Of a DNA stretch of 64,000 nucleotides, positions 23,897-34,927 are shown piece by piece. The stretch is from Furcasterigmium furcatum. Lineage: Eukaryota > Ascomycota > Sordariomycetes > Glomerellales > Plectosphaerellaceae. Each line of letters begins with the position of its first letter. Positions within the stretch are counted from its first letter, which is position 1. Location: NCBI GenBank assembly GCA_001599815.1, contig BCIA01000002.1, positions 5,305,626 to 5,369,625 on the forward strand, in the 5' to 3' direction. The notes beneath the pieces were generated by a model. That model was not told where the DNA came from. It saw only the letters and a program-made list of their open reading frames with translations, and did not search any database. A program made the position numbers and the translations under genes.

Positions 23897-24870
23897 CTGA
23901 GGTGGCCGGCATGCCCGGGGATGGGGTGTATGGAATCCATGGAAGGAGAGTTCGACACCCAGAAGACCTGGTTGACGGAAGCTCGAGGTTGAGTTACTAC
24001 TCGATCTGATTCTTCCATGGCCTTCCTCCTTCGGCATCCATGGACCGCGATGGGCTGCTGCTAGGTACCTATGAAATACACCCCAGGGGCCATTCCAGTC
24101 ATCGGGTCACGGACGAATTATGCCCAAGAGACACATGTGTTGAGCAAGCAGTTCTCCCGCCCAAGAGTGTCATTTTCTACATTCTATTCGAAAACCACCC
24201 ACCGTGCGAATCCTTGTCGTCGGGACCGGCGCCCGGGAACATGCCCTGGCGTGGAAAATGAGCCAGGACCTCTCCAGCAAAATCTTCGTTGTCTGGGGAA
24301 ATACAGGCATCCTGTCATTCTTCCGCCATATATAATGCCGTCGAATGAAGCAGCATTCTCTGGGAGCGATCGCATCATTATCAACGGAATGTCCCCAGCT
24401 GAGCACAGATCCTGGTCCCAGGGAGAACCAACCGTTGTTAAGACGATTATTGCAGACATTCTCGTCTTTCACGCGGAAACATAGGGCTGATAATTCACGG
24501 GGCCCGGTCTCTTACGCTCATTGCTGTTAGTAGCACCCTCGAACAGGCCGTGGCTACTGCCTCGGAGGCCCGAGACGCTGGAACGCACGCTCGCGAAGCC
24601 CCTGACCCGGAGGCCTCGGGCAAGGGAGCGAAGGTTTGACGACGCCTCTCTCAACTGATATTCTTGCGTTCTGCGACGTTATTTTCGAGTGTATTAGACT
24701 TCTGAATCCACATGCTTTTCCATAATCCGTGCCCCCCATCTGTCAGTTTTACTTTGCTGTACTCGGGCGTCACGATCTCATAAGTCGTGAGAAACATCTC
24801 AACTCTTTCGTGAATTCTCCATCGTTGAGGCCGACCGGGACATTTCGAATCGAGAGTCTGCTGACCCGGC
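23897..24870. other. Convergent intergenic region with gene relic
   Basis: 974 bp between the stop codons of the fRMsr and spermidine synthase genes. It holds both 3' flanks and, in its middle, the GARS-like fragment listed separately. A second stretch at about 24513-24600 (+) reads ALIAVSSTLEQAVATASEA in one frame; I could not assign it. Confidence 0.5.
24204..24335 (+). pseudogene. Fragment of glycinamide ribonucleotide synthetase (GARS, Ade5,7 N-terminus)
   Basis: In one + frame the sequence reads RILVVGTGAREHALAWKM, then SQDLSSKIFVVWGNTG, and ends at TAA (24333-24335). This is the N-terminal nucleotide-binding start of phosphoribosylamine-glycine ligase (family pattern RVLVVGxGGREHALAWK...VAPGNxG). 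The usual second Gly of GGREH is Ala, and the usual APGN is WGN. Nothing recognisable continues downstream. Upstream the frame is closed by TGA codons (24072, 24141) with no family sequence. The purine-pathway enzyme is essential, so an intact copy should exist elsewhere. This looks like a partial duplication that decayed. It is short, so chance cannot be wholly excluded, but the match is distinctive. Confidence 0.62.
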
Positions 24871-26625
24871 TTACTCCAGGGCCTTCTTGGCGAAGGTGGG
24901 CAGGATGAAGCTGGCCTTGTGGATCTCGGCGTTGTAGTACCTGCAGAGCTTCTCCTCCTCCTCGGGAGACCAGGTGCGCAGAGGCTCCTTGAGGTTGCGG
25001 CTGGCATCCTTGGTGCAGACCATGAAGCCAATCTGGCCGCTGGGGTAGGTGGGAATGGTGGTGTAGGCGTACTCGACGACGGGGAAGATCTCCTTGCAGT
25101 CCTTCTTGAGCTGGGTGATCAGGGGAAGGTGAAGCCACTGGTTCTCGGCTACGAAACAGGAATCGTTAGCTTCGTGTACTTGCAGACGCTCAGTGCAGCA
25201 CAAATGACGAGAAGCAGGGTGTTATCTCCGGTGTGTGCCGTCCACCTCCGACCAGGCGCCTGGGGATGCTACAAGACTGTGCATGATACATGACGGATCG
25301 CATTCCCCAGAGCTCCTGGCCAACAACTCGGCAGTCACGCAAGCCAGATACGAAGGGACGGCGGGGGGTCAAAGCAACTCAGCGGGCGAGCCCAACTGCG
25401 GGTAGGGGCGAGTGAACGAATCCAGGTAACTCGAGAAGGGGGGTACCTGGAAGACATCTTAGAGGTAACTCTCATACGATTCTGAGCAAAAGGGAACATA
25501 CAACCTTGGGTGGTGATGACGCCGCCCTCCCTCAGGGCGTCGTGGAGAAGCTGGAAGTAAGGCTTCTGGAACAGGCTCTCGGCAGGGCCCTCGGGGTCGG
25601 AGGAGTCGGTGATGATGACGTCGAAGGTGTTCTTGTAGTCATCGAGGAACTTGAAGCCATCGCCGACGTGGGTCTTGGACTTGGGGTGGTCGAAGCCGAC
25701 GGCCATGTTGGGGAGGAACTGCTTGGAGAGACGGATGACAGCCTGGGGCTTGTCAGAGTCGTGCGGATCAAGTCAAACGGCCGGCGGCAGCCAAACTACT
25801 ACATACCTCGTCAATGTCGCAGAGAATGGCCTCCTCGACACACTCGTGCTTCACAACCTCACGGAGAACGCCACCGTCACCACCACCAATGACGAGGACC
25901 TTCTTGGGGTTAGGGTGGGCGTTCATGGCGAGATGAGTGATCATCTCCTGGTAGGAGAACTCGTCACGCTCGGTGCACTGGATGACATTGTCGAGCACGA
26001 GGACCATGCCGTGGTCGGTAGACTCGAAGATGAGCACATCCTGGTACTGGCTCTTCTCGTGGTGAACGACCTTCTTGACCTTGAGGGTCATGGCCTGGCC
26101 TAAGACGGGGCGTCAGACATGTCCGGTGGCGGTCATGGTTGACGGGACTGGAGCTTACCGGGCCACATGTTCGAGATCTCACGGAACCATCCATCTGCCA
26201 AAAAGAGGCTTGGTCAGCCGAGACGTCCAGGGTGTCACATTGTGATCATCATTCAATAAGAGCAGATTCGTAGCCAGGGCCTGGATGTCTCCGTTCCGTG
26301 CCATGGGTGCTGTGGACCGACCGGTCCCGCAGTTCGGGGGACGTCCAGGGGTTCGCACTGCCGAGAGCAGACGGAGGGAGAGCCTCGTGGCCGCCGGACC
26401 CCGGAGACTGGAACACGGCATTCAAATTGGCGATGTTGAGCGACAGGGTCCGTCAATGGTTGTTGAGGTGATCGCCGTCCCGCAGATGGCGGCGGTGCTC
26501 TGTTTTGGCCAAGAGCCTGGTACAGAAATGCCGCCGGGTGCCGTCTCAACGCCCAGGGCCTGTCTGCTCATGGATGAAAAAGCAAACTACACACCTTGGA
26601 TGGTGGGATGGGTAATCTCGCTCAT
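24871..26625 (-). CDS. SPE3: Spermidine synthase
   Basis: Transfers an aminopropyl group from decarboxylated S-adenosylmethionine to putrescine; cytosolic. Five exons, 26625-26595, 26194-26159, 26099-25807, 25742-25505 and 25148-24871, join in phase to 291 aa, the usual family length. The N-terminus reads MSEITHPTIQDGWFREISNM. The catalytic domain has the cofactor-binding GGGDGG (KKVLVIGGGDGGVLREV), ILCDIDE, the aspartate loop ITDSSDPEGPAESLF and GVITTQAENQWLHLPL. The tail ends in FILPTFAKKALE. The last intron begins with a weaker GTTGTA; a GTATGT three bases on would shift the protein away from the family TTQAENQ, so it was not chosen. The first intron is about 400 nt. Confidence 0.97.
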
Positions 26626-29600
26626 GATGACGGTTTTTGGTGGGGGGGGAGGAGGGGTCGAGGTGTGATGTGAGTATCGACAGTTCAGCCGCAAGCGAGG
26701 ACTGTGCTGTCGGAGGTGGCGGAGGACGGTGGGATTGAGGAATTGACGCAAGGCCAGGGCTGTGATCTGGACGTCGTCAAGTCAATTGATGGGAGCTGCG
26801 GGTAACTGAGAGTCGGTATCGCTCACCGTTGGTCAAGTGAAGATGGCGGTCGGCAGCTTTTATGGAGGAAAAATTTTCTCCATTCGGTGATAGTCGTGAG
26901 TGGACTGCTGGATGCTGTTTGTGTGGTCTGGGAAGGCGGGACGGGCGCGTTGATGCGAGTCCACTTTCCGTCGCCGTACCTTTCCGTTCAAGTTGGGCAT
27001 CTGCGTCACTCACTCGCGACTTCCCTGGGCCGGCTTCTCCAAATTCTGCCTCTTGGGGGCCTCGAAAAGTTGGCAGATAGGCGATTTCCACCAAAAACAT
27101 CTCACTTTCAAGCACTCGTCCAGGCCTGGCCTGGTCTTCTCCGTCGCCTGTCGATACCCAACCTGTCGTCCTCTGCGGTCATATTGACCCCGCCATCCGT
27201 GCGTGGCTCCGACCGGTCCACCAGAATACCCGGATTTGGCAGAAACTAGAGAGGCAAAAACGCGGCTGTCCAGCCATGCAGAGACCCGGGCCGACCAAAC
27301 GAAGACTTTGAAAGCGTCCTGCTGGACACGAGTGCGCGGCATTCGAGCATGTCATGCATCAAATCTCCGTCCCTTGCCGCCAGGTAGGATCGTCCCCTCA
27401 GAAGCAAATCCCCGCACCGCTTCTGTCTGTTGACATCGGAGTACGTCCCGGAAACAACGGCCAACGCACGGCGCCCAATGTGGCACCTTGAGGAGGCTCG
27501 GTCTCCGGTCACCAACCTTTGAGGATGACCTCTGGGAAAGCCCCCCGCCCGAGCCACCTGCATACGGCCGATGTGCAGGCGGGTTTCTGGAGCATTTATG
27601 GTAGAAAAGGGGGTGAGCCATTGGCATCCCAGTAGCTAATGTAACAGGATCTCGGTTGTGGCCGCCACAGCTCTCAGCGCCCCCAAAGATATCACATATC
27701 AGATCGAGCAGCCCGTAGCTCGAATCCAAGGAAGCCTTGCAATCACAGGTCTTCGTCAACAAGAACTGGAAGGAATCAGATTCAAGCACCGGCCACCGTG
27801 GAACGGCAGACATAACACAGAGCCCGACGAGTGCGGCCGTTGACCAAGGCACCAAAAAGAAGGCTTGGAGCGGATACCATATCCACGCGTGGTGCTGCAG
27901 AAACAAAATTGTGAAACAACTTGGTGACTGCACGGGGCCTGGAGAGATCCGCGCCACGCTTGCAAACAACGGTTCCATGCTTTCTTCTTCAGGGATGGAC
28001 CCTCAAGCACGAGCTGATAGGTGTCGCCTGGCAAACCTGGATTCTCCCCGACCCAGAGGTGCCAGGTTGCCAGGATCCAGTCGGGCTCATCCGCGACGGC
28101 TTGCGATCCCCTGTCCCTCTACCCGTCGATCCGCTCCTTTTTCGAGATGGTCTCGTCCCCGGAACCGTGGTAAACCCACTCGCTGCTGTCCAGTCCAATG
28201 TGTCAGTGTGCCTGTGTCGTCGCTCGACATCGACCTGTTCGAGGCCCCATCGCGCGCGACAACTGGGCAGCTGCATGTCGAAAACGCCGTTCTGGGTCTT
28301 TCGTCCAAGGCCCACACGGTCTTGATGGACGGCGGAGTATTGACAAGGCTCATGGTCGTGGGAAATTCTGAGCCGTGCCAAGCGACAACATCCCAAAAGA
28401 GGTCGCCAGCGAGCGAAGGATCGAGGCTTCAACTTCGTCCTCAGTGCCTCTGAGACCATTCCATTCAGACATGGCGTGGTTGTGGACTCGCATTGGCACT
28501 GGCACTGGCGGGGCATTTCTCCTGCCATGTGCCCCCCATGTGCTTGGTCAGGGGCGCGCCGGTTCCCCGCTGGCTAGGTGTCTGGCCGGCCAGAGGCACT
28601 ACTGTCCTGCGTCTTGTTGATCCTTGGCTAGGTAGATGTGCTCGTGCATCCGGATTCCGTTACCTTACACAAACCGTCGGCAGAAAAGCTCGAACCCCCC
28701 TATCCGTGGACTCATCGACATCTCGTTCCCGGAATGGTACAACGCGGCAGGCCGGAGCGAATGCTTCCCGGCCTGGCAAACATGCTTGCTTGCAATGCCA
28801 AAAAGGCGGCGGTATCGACCTAAATCGTCTGGAGAGCGGCTGCGCTAGCTGGTCGCGATTGCGATCGTAGTGCACGAGCAGCTGGGACCAGAGGGGCATA
28901 ACGCCCTTGACGAATTCGGAGAGAAGGACGCCCCCCGGCCGGGCTATCCTGAGCTGCGCCATCCGTTCCTTGCAGGTACCCCGGCTCGTCATTCTACAAG
29001 GAGATGTCTCAGTATGAGAGTCGGCCAGACACTAGCCAAGTACCTCCTCCACCAGCTCTCTCGATCAAGCAGCTTTTCATGACTCTCCAGTCTCTCCTGC
29101 AGGCCGGTCTCCACCCTGGCTACAAACAGCACCTCCAAAAGTCCACCCTAAATAGGGGCTTTTTGGGATTGTGAGAGAGGCGGGGATGCATTTGGCCCCG
29201 GGCCGAACGTAAATTGTGGTACCCTTCTGCCGTTCTTGTACAGTAGCATTCGCTTCTTTTTGATCTCCTTCCTCCTGCGCACCGTTGCGACCTTTTTCCC
29301 TTCTCCTTTCTTTTCCCCCGACGCCTCCCCGGAATCTTCATCGCATTTACATCCCGAGCCGGCCAGTCGACGCCCGCCGTGGACGTAAGCACGGCCAAGT
29401 CCCTATACCTACCTACATTAAGAGTCGCCTCGCCTCCCGTCCCTTGTCTGCCGATTCCCTTCGGTCCCGTCGCGAAAGATCCTTCGGCCAGCTTGCGCCC
29501 ACATCACGCCTTCTATCGACCTCCGACGAGCCCGGTCTCTTCTCCGTATCGAGGCCCCAAACCCGCTACAGCAACACCTCATAGGATTGCTTTGGGAAGG

Positions 29601-29692
29601 CCATCCGAGCTTCCGGCGACGAACAACGCCCCGATTGCAGATCGAATCGGAGCCTCCACCAACGCCGCTCGAGGAGTTTCGTGACCGGCAAT
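26626..29692. other. 3.1-kb divergent intergenic region, SPE3 / G-alpha
   Basis: No gene recognised; frames on both strands are short and compositionally biased. The SPE3 promoter and leader lie near 26630-26900. From about 29260 to 29690 the + strand becomes pyrimidine-rich (runs such as CTTTTTCCCTTCTCC), typical of core promoters and leaders in filamentous fungi. This suggests a G-alpha transcript start several hundred bases upstream of the ATG. Confidence 0.5.
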
Positions 29693-31043
29693 ATGTGCTT
29701 TGGAAGCAGGGAAAAGGATGACAGCGGCGCAGCTCGCAGTCGCGAGCTCGACCGCACCATCCGTCAAGACGAGAAGCGCATGGCGAAGGAGGTGAAGCTG
29801 TTGCTTCTGGGTGGGTTCCCAGCAGATTTCTGTGCACGTGCGGCGGTAGCTAATCATCAGAACAACAGGTGCCGGCGAATCGGGAAAGTCGACGGTGCTG
29901 AAGCAAATGAAGCTGATCTACAACCGGGGTTTCAGCAACAACGAGAAGTTGGAGTGGAAGCCAGTCGTCTTCAACAACATCGTCCAATCGTTCCGCACCA
30001 TCTTCGAAGCAATGAAGGAGCTTGATGTCTCTTTCGAAAACCCCGAGAACGAGGTCAGCATGATCCCCTCCCGCAAAGCAAGCCCTGGTGGTTTTGTTTT
30101 TTGCCACCACCCTCTTCACAGAGGGCCCAGCGCAAAAGCTGAAGAACTCGACTGACCTGGCCTTTCAATGTAGAAGCACATGTCTTTCTTGCTGGAAGAG
30201 CACGAAATCAACGCTCGGGACCCTATGCCCAAGGAGTACCTCGCGCCAGTCAGGTCCCTGTGGAGCGATGCCGGCGTCCGCAAGGCCATGGAGAAGGGCA
30301 ATGAGTATGCGCTGCATGACAACCTGGCGTAGTAAGTGCTCCTATCCATCAGCCTCCGCGAATGGTACCGCTGACAGGTGCCGCAGCTTCTGTGACGATC
30401 TGGACAGAATTTGGGGCGACACCTATGTGCCGACGGACCAGGATCTCCTCCGGTCGCGACTCAGGACAACAGGCATCACGGAGACGATTTTCGACCTGGG
30501 CCAGCTCACATACCGGATGTTCGACGTCGGCGGTCAGCGATCAGAGCGCAAGAAGTGGATCCACTGCTTCGAGAACGTCAATTGCTTGCTCTTCCTGGTG
30601 GCCATCAGTGGCTACGACCAGTGCCTTGTCGAGGATCGGGACGGCGTACGTGTTTGCATATCTCCCAACGAGCGAACACTGGCTGACAGACGATACAGAA
30701 CCAGATGAACGAGGCCCTCATGCTGTGGGAGTCGATTGCCAACTCTCACTGGTTCACCAAGTCGGCCCTCATTCTCTTCCTCAACAAGATGGATCTTTTC
30801 AAGGAGAAGATCTCCAAGAGCCCCATTTCTGCCCACGGGTTCACAGACTATCACGGACCCCAAGACGACTGGAAGGCGGCCAGCAAGTACTTCCTGGACA
30901 AGTTCAAGGCCCTCAACAGGAACACGGAGAAGGAGATCTACGGACACTTCACCAACGCCACGGACACGAATCTGCTGAAGATTACGATGGGCTCCGTGCA
31001 GGACATGATCATCCAGCGCAACTTGAAGCAGCTCATCCTATAA
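29693..31043 (+). CDS. gna-2: Heterotrimeric G-protein alpha subunit, fungal class II (GNA-2-like)
   Basis: GTP-binding signalling subunit at the inner face of the plasma membrane. Five exons, 29693-29810, 29869-30053, 30174-30331, 30387-30645 and 30699-31043, join in phase to 354 aa. The P-loop GAGESGKS is at residues 40-47. Switch I is in LRTTGITETIF, switch II in DVGGQRSERKKW; NKMD and TNATDT complete the guanine-binding set. The start MCFGSREKDD and the C-terminus NLKQLIL match GNA-2, not GNA-1 or GNA-3. There is no Gly2, so no myristoylation site, but Cys2 could be palmitoylated. Cysteine is absent from position -4, so it lacks the pertussis toxin site. TNATDT replaces the common TCATDT, as I recall for this class. 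The first intron has a GTGGGT donor. Confidence 0.96.
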
Positions 31044-32065
31044 GCTGCGCGCGGTTCTTTGGACAACACCGATCACCCCTTGGACAGAGGGAGGGTCATC
31101 ATCTCGGCTAGCCATCCGCGCAGCCGAGGTTGTGCCAGGACGGCACACCATCAACGCCACCTAGGCGTTGGGTAGCTCATCGTCGTCCAGCATACGATAC
31201 GGCATACGTACCACACGTGGTCAAGCCATGTCGTCCCCAGCCGGGCCGCCACCATTGATTGGCCCGGCAATATTTACGAGAGGCCATCTTCGCAATGACT
31301 CCTAATCTGATACCCAGTCTCTCATCTCGATGGAAGACATGTCGTGTGGCATGGCGCTGTCAAAAAGCGCCGGAGGAGGAGACGAGGTGCAAATGATAGG
31401 AGGTTAGCCGGGTGCGGAAGCAGCTCGGCGCGCTCATTTACATGATGCCGTTGCATTTTTTATTTATTTGTTTGTCAAGTATCGTCTTCTTCATACAAGA
31501 GCGAGCCTGTAGGATAGCATTTTTGGGAGCATCTGGCACGGGTTCGGCAAAGGATGCTTCACACACGATGGCATCAAGGAGCTGGAGGTCTGTCTGGTAG
31601 TGAGATGATACCTAACCAGAGATTCTTTTGACGCGCCACGCACGGTCCCCTCGAGTCCTGCAGTAATATCTGACGTGCCTAGAACGACGGCCTCATTTCT
31701 CTCCCGCGTTTCCATGATCTTGGGACGAAGCTTGCGCCGCGAATGTGCCCAAGTTGTTGACGTGACGGCAGCGATGACGGGAGAGCAAGTCCGAGACGGA
31801 GGACCCAATCAGGGGCAGGTTCATGCACCGAAAGGGGATGTTTCTCGGGCGGCGCTGACATTGGACAGCGCGGCTGATAAGATAAGACGGTGGTTGGAGC
31901 AACGGGGTCGACGTCAGTCAACAAATATTGGGAGCCGACGCTGTACGAGGACACTGAATTCCCAGTTGCATTACCAGGCTTGACGAACACCATGCAACAT
32001 CAGTTTTTGAGCCGATTCATTATTGCTCGCGATTTTTAGTGTGCGGCTGAAATACTGTTGCGAAG
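31044..32065. promoter_or_regulatory. Intergenic: G-alpha 3' flank and GH3 promoter
   Basis: About 1 kb between two + strand genes. No further coding exon is recognised. A T-rich stretch (TTTTTTATTTATTTGTTTG) near 31457-31475 could be part of the G-alpha 3' end. The part near 32000 must hold the GH3 promoter. Confidence 0.45.
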
Positions 32066-34927
32066 ATGACTTGGGCCGGCCGCCCACAGCCGGAAAACAT
32101 GGGAGAATCGCAGCACTTCCGACCCAACAACGACGAGTACTACTACAAAGGCCCCGAGCTGAGCGTCCAGGAGCAAAAGCCGTCGGCTCTCGGACGGCTG
32201 CGGAGCCGGTTTCCTTTCCTATACACCAAGAAGGGCATCGCTCTGGTCATAGGCGTCACGCTGCTCGTTGTCGGCGGAGGCCTGGCTGGACTGGCTGCGC
32301 TTCCTCGGGATGGCAACGGCGGGGATGATGTGAGGCCTATTGCAGATGATGCATTCTTTTATGGCCTCTCTCCAGAAGTACACCCTTCTCGTGAGTTTAT
32401 CTACATGGGAACGGGACAGAGTAGTCAAGTTGACAATTTGTAGCTGAGATGGACGGCCGAGGATCGTGGGGCGATGCGTTGGACAAGGCCCAGAAGCTTG
32501 TCAAGAGGCTGACGGTTGAGGAAAAGGTAAACAGTTCATTCGGAATGAATTCATACGGGGCTCACATTCTTCTAGGTTAGTCTTACCGGTGGCGTTCGCG
32601 AAGAAAACGGGTGTGCCGGCAACTTGCCGGCCATCCGCCGTGTCGGGTTCCCTGGAATGTGCCTCCACGATGCCGGGCAGGGCGTGAGACAGTCTGATTT
32701 TGTAAGCGCTTATCCGGCCGGCATCCATGTCGGAGCCAGGTATATTACATTCCTTCGAAGATTCACGTCATGCCGCCATTCTGACTCTTGACCAGCTGGA
32801 ACAAGAAGCTCGCCCTCAGCAGGGCACAGGAAATGGGCGCCGAGTTCAGGAGGAAGGGCGTCAACGTCCTTCTCGGGCCCTCCATCGGGCCTATGGGTCG
32901 TATTGTCCGTGGCGGCCGCAACTGGGAGAGTTTCTCGGTCGACCCCTACCTGTCTGGCGCGCTCGTTCACGAAACAGTTCTCGGAGTGCAGAGCGTGGGT
33001 GTCATCACGAGCACCAAGGTAAGATGTGCTTTTCTAAAAGGAAGCGGCACAGCCAGCTGATGTAGGCCCAGCACTTCATTGCCAACGAGCAAGAGACGCA
33101 CCGAACGCCAAAGCTCCCACGGGAGGCTGTCTCATCCAATATCGACGACAGGACCATGCACGAGTTCTATCTTTGGTCCGCCATCTCCGAGTCAAGTGCT
33201 TTCTATTTGCTAACGTACACCGCAGGCCCTTCGCAGATGCCGTCAAGGCGGGAACGGCTAATATCATGTGCTCGTATCAGCGGATCAACAACTCTTACGG
33301 GTGCCAGAACAGCAAAACAATGAACGGCCTCCTCAAGACCGAGCTCGGCTTCCAGGGCTTCGTGGTCTCAGACTGGGACGCGCAGCACGCTGGCGTTGCT
33401 ACTGCGCTGGCAGGGTTGGACCTCGCCATGCCTGTCCCCTACGATTTCTGGGGCGATCACCTCGTCGAGGCCGTCAAAAACGGATCGGTGCCGGAGTCTC
33501 GACTTGATGACATGGTCACCCGCGTGCTGGCATCTTGGTACCATCTCGGACAAGACGATGGCTTCCCCAGTCCAGGCGTGGGAATGCCAAAAGACCTGAG
33601 GGAGCCGCATCGCATCATCGATGCACGGAACGCCTCCAGCCGCCAGGTCCTGGTGGATGGGGCTGTCGAGGGACATGTTCTTGTCAAAAACAAGAACGGC
33701 GCGCTTCCGTTAGAGAAGCCTCTGCTGCTGAGTATCTTCGGGTACTCCGCCAAGGCACCCGACGTGTTCAACACTCATGGAGGCGGCTTCTCGGACTCTA
33801 TGCAGTTTGGCGCGCAACCGATCACCGCGCATGAGATCGAGGCAGGTTTTACCATGAATGAGGGCTATATAGACTGGTCAGCCATCGGGTTCAACGGCAC
33901 TCTCATCTCGGGCGGCGGCTCGGGAGCAACAGCGCCCTCGACCTTCATCGCCCCCCTCGAAGCGCTCAAGATGCAAGCGGATGGGGACTCCACAGCCCTC
34001 TTCTGGGACTTCAAGACCGGTGAGCCCGGCGTTCACCCTGCGTCAGACGCTTGCCTCGTCATGGGCAACGCATGGGCAAGTGAATCCTACGACCGCCCAG
34101 CTCTCCAGGACGAGTACACCGACGACTTGATCCTTCATGTTGCCAACCGCTGCAAGAACACCATCGTGATCCTGCACAATGCCGGCCCTCGCCTCGTGGA
34201 CAGATGGATCGAGCACGACAACGTCACGGCTGTCATCTTCGCACACCTCCCCGGCCAGGATTCCGGTAAGGCCCTCGTCTCGCTCTTGTACGGGCGAGAG
34301 AACCCGTCCGGAAAGCTCCCGTACACGGTGGCCCGGAATGCCACGGACTACGGCGGCCTGCAGGACCCAGACACCCCGGACAGGGTTCACAGGCACTATC
34401 CCCAGAGCAACTTCACCGAAGGCGTGTTCGTCGACTATCGCCACTTCGACAGGGAGGACATCAAGCCGAGATTCGAGTTCGGCTTCGGCCTGAGCTACAC
34501 GACGTTCGAGTACGGCAACCTGACGGTCGACTTGCTTCACGAAGCCTCGCCCGGGGGCAGCAACGTGTCGATGGCAGAATACCCTGTCGGCCCTGTGCGC
34601 GAAGGCGGGCAGCAGGACCTCTGGGACGTCCTGGTACGGGTATCCGCCGAAGTGAGGAACGTTGGCGACGTCGACGGCGCAGAGGTCGCGCAGTTGTACG
34701 TCGGGATTCCCGGAGATGCACCGGTGCGTCAGCTGCGAGGGTTCGAGAAGCCGCTCCTCGAGGCTGGCGAGTCCGCACAGGTCAGCTTCGAGCTGACGAG
34801 AAGGGATTTGAGCGTCTGGGACGTGGAGAGGCAGCAGTGGCGACTCCGCGGGGGCGGATACCGTGTCTGGGTTGGAGGCAGCAGTCGAGACTTGCCGTTG
34901 ACGGGAAACTTTGATATGCGAGCGTAG
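32066..34927 (+). CDS. Membrane-anchored GH3 beta-glucosidase (BglE-like)
   Basis: Hydrolyses terminal beta-glucosides; predicted type II membrane protein facing outside. Six exons, 32066-32390, 32444-32526, 32576-32739, 32796-33018, 33066-33175 and 33226-34927, join in phase to 868 aa. A cytosolic N-tail with basic RLRSRFPFLYTKK precedes one membrane segment at about residues 57-79 (IALVIGVTLLVVGGGLAGLA). The GH3 N-domain follows (LTVEEKVSLTGG, LHDAGQGVR, NVLLGPSIGPMGR, GRNWESFS, IMCSYQRINNSYGC), with the catalytic nucleophile Asp351 in VVSDWDAQ. Then come the GH3 C-domain (LPLEKP, NTIVILHNAGP, LPGQDSGKALVSLLYG) and a fibronectin-III-like end (EVAQLYVG, LRGFEKPLLEAGES). Several NxS/T sites lie after the membrane segment. 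A second in-frame ATG at 32099 would shorten the tail by 11 residues. Probable homologue of Aspergillus beta-glucosidase E. Confidence 0.94.

Noticed and set aside
23171..34927. Possible metabolic gene cluster (sulfoxide reductase, spermidine synthase, G-alpha, GH3)
   Set aside because: These are unrelated housekeeping, signalling and carbohydrate genes with separate promoters; there is no backbone enzyme (PKS, NRPS, terpene cyclase), transporter or pathway regulator.
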